A stretch of 64,000 nucleotides of DNA from Puffinus mauretanicus (Eukaryota > Chordata > Aves > Procellariiformes > Procellariidae): the NCBI GenBank assembly GCA_023333565.1, contig JAJKFH010000385.1, positions 744,001 to 808,000 on the forward strand, given 5' to 3'. How positions within the stretch are numbered: the stretch's first letter is position 1; each line of letters begins with the position of its first letter. Position numbers and translations under genes: made by a program. A model generated the notes under the pieces. It saw nothing but the letters and a program-made list of their open reading frames with translations, had not been told where the DNA came from and searched no databases. Of this stretch, positions 59,993-64,000 are shown piece after piece.

Positions 59993-60038
59993 GTATAGAA
60001 TCATAGAATCATAGAATAGTTTGGGTTGGAAGGGACCT

Positions 60039-60920
60039 TTAAAGGTCGTCTAGTCCAACCCCCCTGCCCCCTGCTGTGGGCAGGGACATCTTCAACTTGA
60101 TCAGGTTGCTCAGAGCCCCGTCCAACCTGATCTGGAACGTTTCCAGGGATGGGGCATCTACCACCTCTCTGGGCAACCTGGTCCAGTGTTTCACCACCCT
60201 CATTGTAAAAAATTGTTTCCTTATATCTAGTCTAAATCTACCCTCTTTCAGTTTAAAGCCATTACGCCTTGTCCTGTCACTACACGCCCTTGTAAAAAGT
60301 CCCTCTCCAGCTTTCTTGTGGGCCCCCTTCAGGTACTGGAAGGCTGCTATAAGGTCTCTGTGAAGCCTTCTTTTCTCCAGGCTGAACAACCCCAACTCTC
60401 TCAGCCTGTCTTCATAGGGGAGGTGCTCCAGGCCTCTGATCATCTTTGTGGCCCTCTTTTGGACCCGCTCCAACAGGTCCATGTACTTCTTATGTGGGGG
60501 CCCCAGAGTTGGATGCAGTACTCCGGGTGGGGTCTCACCAGAGCAGAGCAGAGGGGCAGAATCACCTCCCTCAACCTGCTGGCCACACTTCTTTTGATGC
60601 AGCCCAGGATACGGTTGGCCTTCTGGGCTGTGAGGGCACATTGCTGGCTCATGTCCAGCTTTTCATCCACCAGTACCCCCAAGTCCTTCTCAGCAGGACT
60701 GCTCTCAATCCCTTCATCCCCCAGCCTGTATTGATACCCAGGTGCAGGACCCTGAACGTGGCCTTGTTGAACCTCATGAGGTTCACATGGACCCACTTCT
60801 CCAGCTTGTCCAGGTCCCTCTGGATGGCATCCTGTCCCTCAGGTGTGTCGACCGCACCACTCAGCTTGGTGTCATCTGCAAACTTGCTGAGGGTGCACTC
60901 AATCCCACTATGTCATTGAT
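60039..60920 (-). pseudogene. Older CR1: ORF2 C-terminal third
   Basis: Minus-strand frames 60796-60440 and 60641-60039 together carry the post-palm region. They include '[21 protein letters not shown]', '[20 protein letters not shown]', '[40 protein letters not shown]' and '[36 protein letters not shown]'. The frame shifts once near 60480-60560. Upstream, 60840-60910 encodes '[17 protein letters not shown]', the FADD motif C, in a shifted frame. The 200-codon frame is the longest genuine sense coding remnant in this copy. It ends at the natural ORF2 stop, followed by the 3' UTR. Confidence 0.92.
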
Positions 60921-60966
60921 GAAGATATTAAACAGTACCAGTCCCAATAACGGACCCCTGAGGGGC

Positions 60967-60971
60967 ACCAC
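60967..60971. repeat. Left 5-bp target-site duplication (ACCAC)
   Basis: Identical to 61479-61483 at the other edge of the LTR, and present once in the uninterrupted CR1 reading (GGGGCACCACTCGTCACC). Confidence 0.92.
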
Positions 60972-61210
60972 TGTCCTGGTTTCGGCTGGGATAGGGTTAA
61001 ATTTCTTCCTAGTGCTGTGTTTTGGATTTAGTATGAGGAGAATGTTGATAACACACTGATGTTTTCAGTTGTTGCTAAGTGCCCTCCTAGTCCAAGGACA
61101 GCTCCCGTGCCTACTGACTGAGCTAGGTACACAAGATGGGAGGGAACATAATCAGGACAGCCAGCCCAGCTGGCTAATGGGGTATTCCATACCATGTGAC
61201 GTCATGCTCA

Positions 61211-61220
61211 GTATATGAAG
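61211..61220 (+). promoter_or_regulatory. TATA-type box of the solo LTR
   Basis: GTATATGAAG lies about 130 bp before the polyadenylation signal and 240 bp from the LTR start, a plausible U3 promoter position. Activity is not shown. Confidence 0.45.
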
Positions 61221-61342
61221 AGTAGGCGTGATCCAGGAAGTACCGATCGCTACTTGGTTATCGGTCAGCGCGGGTGGTGAGCAATTGCATTGTGCATCAC
61301 TCATTTTGTATATTCTATCATTATTTATCCCTTTTCTGTTCT

Positions 61343-61348
61343 ATTAAA
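61343..61348 (+). terminator. Polyadenylation signal of the solo LTR (ATTAAA)
   Basis: ATTAAA is followed by a T-rich CTGTCTTTATCTC stretch, as at the R/U5 end of many LTRs. Confidence 0.5.
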
Positions 61349-61478
61349 CTGTCTTTATCTCAACCCACGAGTTTTTCTCGCTCTTACCCTTCCGATTCTC
61401 TCCCCGTCCCGCTGGGGGTGGGGGGAGTGAGTGAGCGGCTGCGTGGTATTTGGCTGCCTGCCAGGTTAAACCACGACA

Positions 61479-61483
61479 ACCAC
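61479..61483. repeat. Right 5-bp target-site duplication (ACCAC)
   Basis: Partner of 60967-60971; directly follows the terminal GACA of the LTR. Confidence 0.92.
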
Positions 61484-61703
61484 TCGTCACCAATCTCCAT
61501 CTGGACATTGAGCCATTGACCACTACCCTCTGGGTGCATCCATCCAAAAATTCCTCACCCACCGGACAGTCCACCCATCAAATCCATATCTCTCCAATTT
61601 AGAGAGAAGGATGTTGTGGGAGACCGTGTCAAAGGTCCAGATAGACGACATCTGTAGTCCCTCCCAAGTCCACTGATGTAGTCACTCCATCATAGAAAGC
61701 CAC
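61484..61703 (-). pseudogene. Older CR1: motif A to motif B segment
   Basis: The minus strand reads '[24 protein letters not shown]', then, after a deletion of about 11 bp that removes most of the FCKAF part of motif A, the remains of 'FDTVSHN'. It continues to '[21 protein letters not shown]' where the LTR interrupts it. Motif B (GxPQGS) continues on the other side of the LTR at 60961-60940. The motif A deletion shifts the frame, so the element could not encode RT even without the insertions. Confidence 0.88.
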
Positions 61704-61707
61704 TTGG

Positions 61708-62662
61708 TCCTGTTCAATATCTTTATCAATGATCTGGACGAGGGGATCGAGTGCTCCCTCAGTAAGTTTGCAGACAACACCAAGTTGGGCGGGAGTGTTG
61801 ATCTGCTGGAGGGTAGGAAGGCTCTGCAGAGGAACCTGGACAGGCTGGATCGATGGGCTGAGGCCAATTGTATGAGGTTCAACAAGGCCAAGTGCCGGGT
61901 CCTGCACTTCGGCCACAACAACAACCCCAGAGCAGCGCTACAGGCAGGGAAGAGTGGCTGGAAAGCTGCCGGAGGAAAAGGACCTGGGGGTGCTGGTTGA
62001 CCAACCCGGCTGAACATGGGCGACTGAGGTGTGCTCAGGTGGCCAAGAAGGCCAACGGCATCCTGGCCTGTATCAGAAATAGTGTGGCCAGCAGGAGCAG
62101 GGAGGTGATCGTGCCCCTGTACTCGGCACTGGTGAGGCTGCACCTCGAATCCTGTGTTCAGTTTTGGGGCCCTCACTACAAGAAGAACATGGAGGTGCTG
62201 GAGCGTGTCCAGAGGAGGGCAACGAAGCTGGTGAAGGGCCTGGAGCACAAGTCTTATGAGGAGTGGCTGAGGGAACTGGGGTTGTTTAGCCTGGAGAAGA
62301 GGAGGCTGAGGGGAGACCTCATCGCGCTCTACAACTACCTGAAAGGAGGTTGTAGCGAGGTGGGTGTTGGTCTCTTCTCCCAAATAACAAGTGATAGGAC
62401 AAGAGGAAATGGCCTCAAGTTGCGCCAAGGGAGGTTTAGATTGGACATTAGGAGAAATTTCTTTGCTGAAAGAGTGATCAGGCCTTGGAACAGGCTGCCC
62501 AGGGAAGTGGTAGAGTCCCCATCCCTGGAAGTATTTAAAAGACGTGTGGATAAGGCCCTTAGGGACATGGTTTAGTGGACATGGTGTGTTGGGTTGACGG
62601 TTGGACACGACGATCTTAGAGGTCTTTTCCAACCTGTATGATTCTATGATTCTATGATTCTA
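61708..62662 (+). mobile_element. Younger CR1 inserted into the older CR1
   Basis: A 5'-truncated plus-strand CR1 of about 955 bp starts within the motif B-C interval (GTCCTGTTCAATATC) and ends with three ATTCTATG-type terminal units (to about 62662). TTGGTC is present on both sides (61704-61709 and 62665-62670). It may be a short target duplication or insertion-point microhomology, since 'GGTC' also fits CR1 itself. It interrupts the older CR1 between its 'SCLTN' and 'VAFYDG' codons. Sequence is very close to the 18.9- and 47-kb copies. Confidence 0.93.
61713..62575 (+). pseudogene. Younger CR1: ORF2 C-terminal half
   Basis: The first frame (to about 61960) has '[28 protein letters not shown]'. 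The catalytic FADD box is changed to FADN, which alone should abolish RT activity. After indels around 61915-62030 the frame changes. From about 62040 the C-terminal region is open without interruption to the natural stop at 62573-62575, including '[20 protein letters not shown]', '[18 protein letters not shown]', '[19 protein letters not shown]', and '[27 protein letters not shown]'. The 235-codon frame starting at 61868 includes about 55 out-of-frame residues at its beginning. It is a truncated retrocopy and never had a promoter. Confidence 0.92.
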
Positions 62663-62664
62663 GG

Positions 62665-63365
62665 TTGGTCAGGCAGGACTTGCCCTTGGTGAAGCCATGC
62701 TGGCTGTCTCGAATCACCTCCCTGTCCTTCATATGCCTTAGCATAGCTTCCAGGAGGATCTGCTCCATGATCTTCCCAGGCACAGAGGTGAGACTGACTG
62801 GTCTGTAGTTCCCTGGGTTTTCCTTTTTTCCCTTTTTAAAAATGGCAGTTATGTTTCCCCTTTTCCAGTTAGTGGAAACTTCACCAGACTGCCACGACTT
62901 CTCAAATACGATGGATAGTGGCTAAGCAACTTCATCCGCCTTCAGGACCCACGGATGGATCTCACCAAGTCCCATGGACTTGTGGACCTTCAGGTTCCTT
63001 AGATGGTCTCGAACCTGATCTTCTCTTACAGTGGGCGGCTCTTCATTCTCCCAGTCCCTGTCTTTGTCTTCTGCGGCTTGGGTGGTGAGGCTCGAGCACT
63101 TGCTAGTGAAGACCGAGGCAAAAAAGTCATTGAGTACCACCGCCTTCTCCATATCCCAGGTAACCAGGTCTCCCGCTTCGTTCCGGAGAGGGCCCATATT
63201 TTCCCTAGTCTTCCTTTTATCCTCGACGTACCTATAGAAGCTTTTCTTGTTGCCCTTGACATCCCTGGCCAGATTTAATTCTATCAGGGCTTTAGCTTTC
63301 CTAACCTGATCCCTGGCCGCTTGGACAATTTCTCTGTATTCCTCAGAATAAAACTTTACCTTTGA
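62665..63365 (-). pseudogene. Older CR1: RT N-terminal part and linker
   Basis: Minus-strand translation gives '[20 protein letters not shown]', '[20 protein letters not shown]', then '[29 protein letters not shown]', then '[20 protein letters not shown]'. Next come a stop near 62924 (where relatives have ELADEVAKPLS) and a block '[22 protein letters not shown]', ending at '[15 protein letters not shown]'. The 91-codon frame 63197-62922 is the clearest open part. The young CR1 sits immediately after 'SCLTN'. Confidence 0.9.
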
Positions 63366-63369
63366 ATGG

Positions 63370-64000
63370 GATGGGGCCTTCTTGGAGTAAGAGGAAGCAG
63401 AGGTTACACGTAATGACAGACGAGGACATTCAGAGAGATTCTAGCACTGTCATTCCTCAAAAGATCAAATTATCTAGATCAAATGATTAGATCTCACCGA
63501 AATGTCCAACAAGATTGTCCTCCAGAGGAACTGCAGTTATCTGCTGTTTAATTTTATAAAACTATTCCCCATTCATTTTTCATATAAATGCACTCAGCTA
63601 AAGTCAGAATCAGTCAGACTAATTTGGTTAGGTATATTTTAAGAGTAACACCTATATTTTAAAAGGTTGTCATTTTCTCAAGAATCTGAGGAAAGCCTTG
63701 GATAACAGGATAAGCACTCTAAGTCTAATTTTTGTACGTGGTATGGTCAGGTATATTAGTTTGTAGTAATTTTACATTTGCTTCAATTGCTAGTCTTTTT
63801 TAGGACCAAGGGTGTTCTGAGACATCCTTATCCTTTGTGTGTGATTTTGGGAAAGTGAGTTCCTGGAGTCATGGTCGGTTGTTGTGTTTTCAGAAGACAG
63901 CATGAACTATTTCTGGTGAAGGTGATGGGCTGACAGCCCTCTTTGGCCCCAGCTCCGTGGGAGCATTGTGGTTTCCGTGTCCCTTGATCTTATTCTAGAG
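63370..64000. other. Unique non-coding sequence
   Basis: Beyond the 5' break of the older CR1, no repeat or exon was recognised up to the window end. Confidence 0.55.

Larger units (their letters stand above)
60972..61478 (+). mobile_element. Solo LTR of an endogenous retrovirus, 507 bp
   Basis: The ends are TGTCCTGGTTTCGGCTGGG and GGTTAAACCACGACA, imperfect inverted termini of TG...CA type. Perfect 5-bp duplications ACCAC flank it (60967-60971, 61479-61483), and the host CR1 sequence is continuous when the LTR plus one ACCAC is removed. Plus orientation is supported by a TATA-type GTATATGAAG at 61211-61220 and a polyadenylation signal ATTAAA at 61343-61348. No internal retroviral sequence remains, so the provirus was lost by LTR-LTR recombination. 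LTRs of this look are common in bird genomes and are, I believe, assigned to the ERVL class; this is inferred. Confidence 0.93.
59995..63365 (-). mobile_element. Older CR1 copy, split into three parts by two later insertions
   Basis: The plus strand starts with ATAGAATCATAGAATCATAG and TTTGGGTTGGAAGGGACC, the reverse complement of a CR1 3' end. CR1 sequence runs 59995-60971, resumes 61479-61703 and again 62665-63365. The pieces join in correct order: 3' UTR and C-terminus, then the motif B and motif A region, then the RT N-terminus and linker. The gaps are filled exactly by a solo LTR (60972-61478) and by a plus-strand CR1 (61708-62662). About 1.9 kb of the element survives, 5'-truncated just before the '[13 protein letters not shown]' linker segment. 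It belongs to a different CR1 subfamily from the 18.9-, 47- and 62-kb copies (3' end TTTGGGTTGGAAGGGACCTTTAAAGG). Confidence 0.95.

Noticed and set aside
61682..62632. 316-codon minus-strand ORF, the longest in the window
   Set aside because: It is the antisense of the younger CR1's ORF2 region. The same antisense frame appears in the copies at 18.9 and 49 kb, so it follows from codon structure of the LINE and not from a gene.
1..64000. CRISPR arrays, bacterial operons, phage or plasmid functions
   Set aside because: No regularly spaced direct repeats, no dense ORFs, no ribosome-binding sites; the repeat content is that of a vertebrate genome.

Overview
This window looks like vertebrate nuclear DNA, most likely from a bird. 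The main reason is the interspersed repeats. At least ten CR1 non-LTR retrotransposon copies are present on both strands, many keeping the diagnostic CR1 3' end (the ATTCTATG-type terminal repeat next to a 'TTGGAAAAGACC' block). There are also at least two, probably three, endogenous-retrovirus LTRs of kinds common in avian genomes. Base composition is moderate and AT-leaning, with no operons, ribosome-binding sites or dense ORFs. No host protein-coding exon, tRNA, rRNA or CRISPR array could be recognised. The 64 kb reads as an intergenic (or large intronic) stretch.

Layout. 1-18.5 kb: mostly unique sequence with faint ancient-repeat relics (2.3, 6.2, 10.6 and 14.9 kb), one old CR1 reverse-transcriptase fragment (13.04-13.33 kb, minus strand) and a compact CpG-rich patch at 4.25-4.44 kb. 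18.5-21.7 kb: two short CR1 3' tails and one 600-bp CR1 (minus). 26.56-27.70 kb: a complete 1,143-bp LTR with TG...CA ends and an imperfect 5-bp target duplication, carrying ~46-bp tandem repeats that stay open as one reading frame on the minus strand. 37.98-40.5 kb: a short CR1 tail and an old 0.7-kb CR1 (minus). 46.98-49.42 kb: the longest CR1 in the window (plus), with remains of the endonuclease and most of the reverse transcriptase, broken by stops and frameshifts. 50.73-51.21 kb: a probable third LTR (minus). 55.7 kb: a CR1 tail. 59.995-63.365 kb: a nested set in which an older CR1 (minus) is split by a 507-bp solo LTR with a perfect ACCAC target duplication and, separately, by a younger CR1 (plus).

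Nothing here forms a working pathway. All coding similarity I can defend belongs to decayed CR1 ORF2. The best points for follow-up are the nested insertion, the perfect 12-bp foldback inserted in CR1 reverse-transcriptase motif A at 48.26 kb, the in-frame repeat ORF inside the 26.6-kb LTR, and a few CpG-dense unique patches that might be regulatory. I did not find a clear new biological system.
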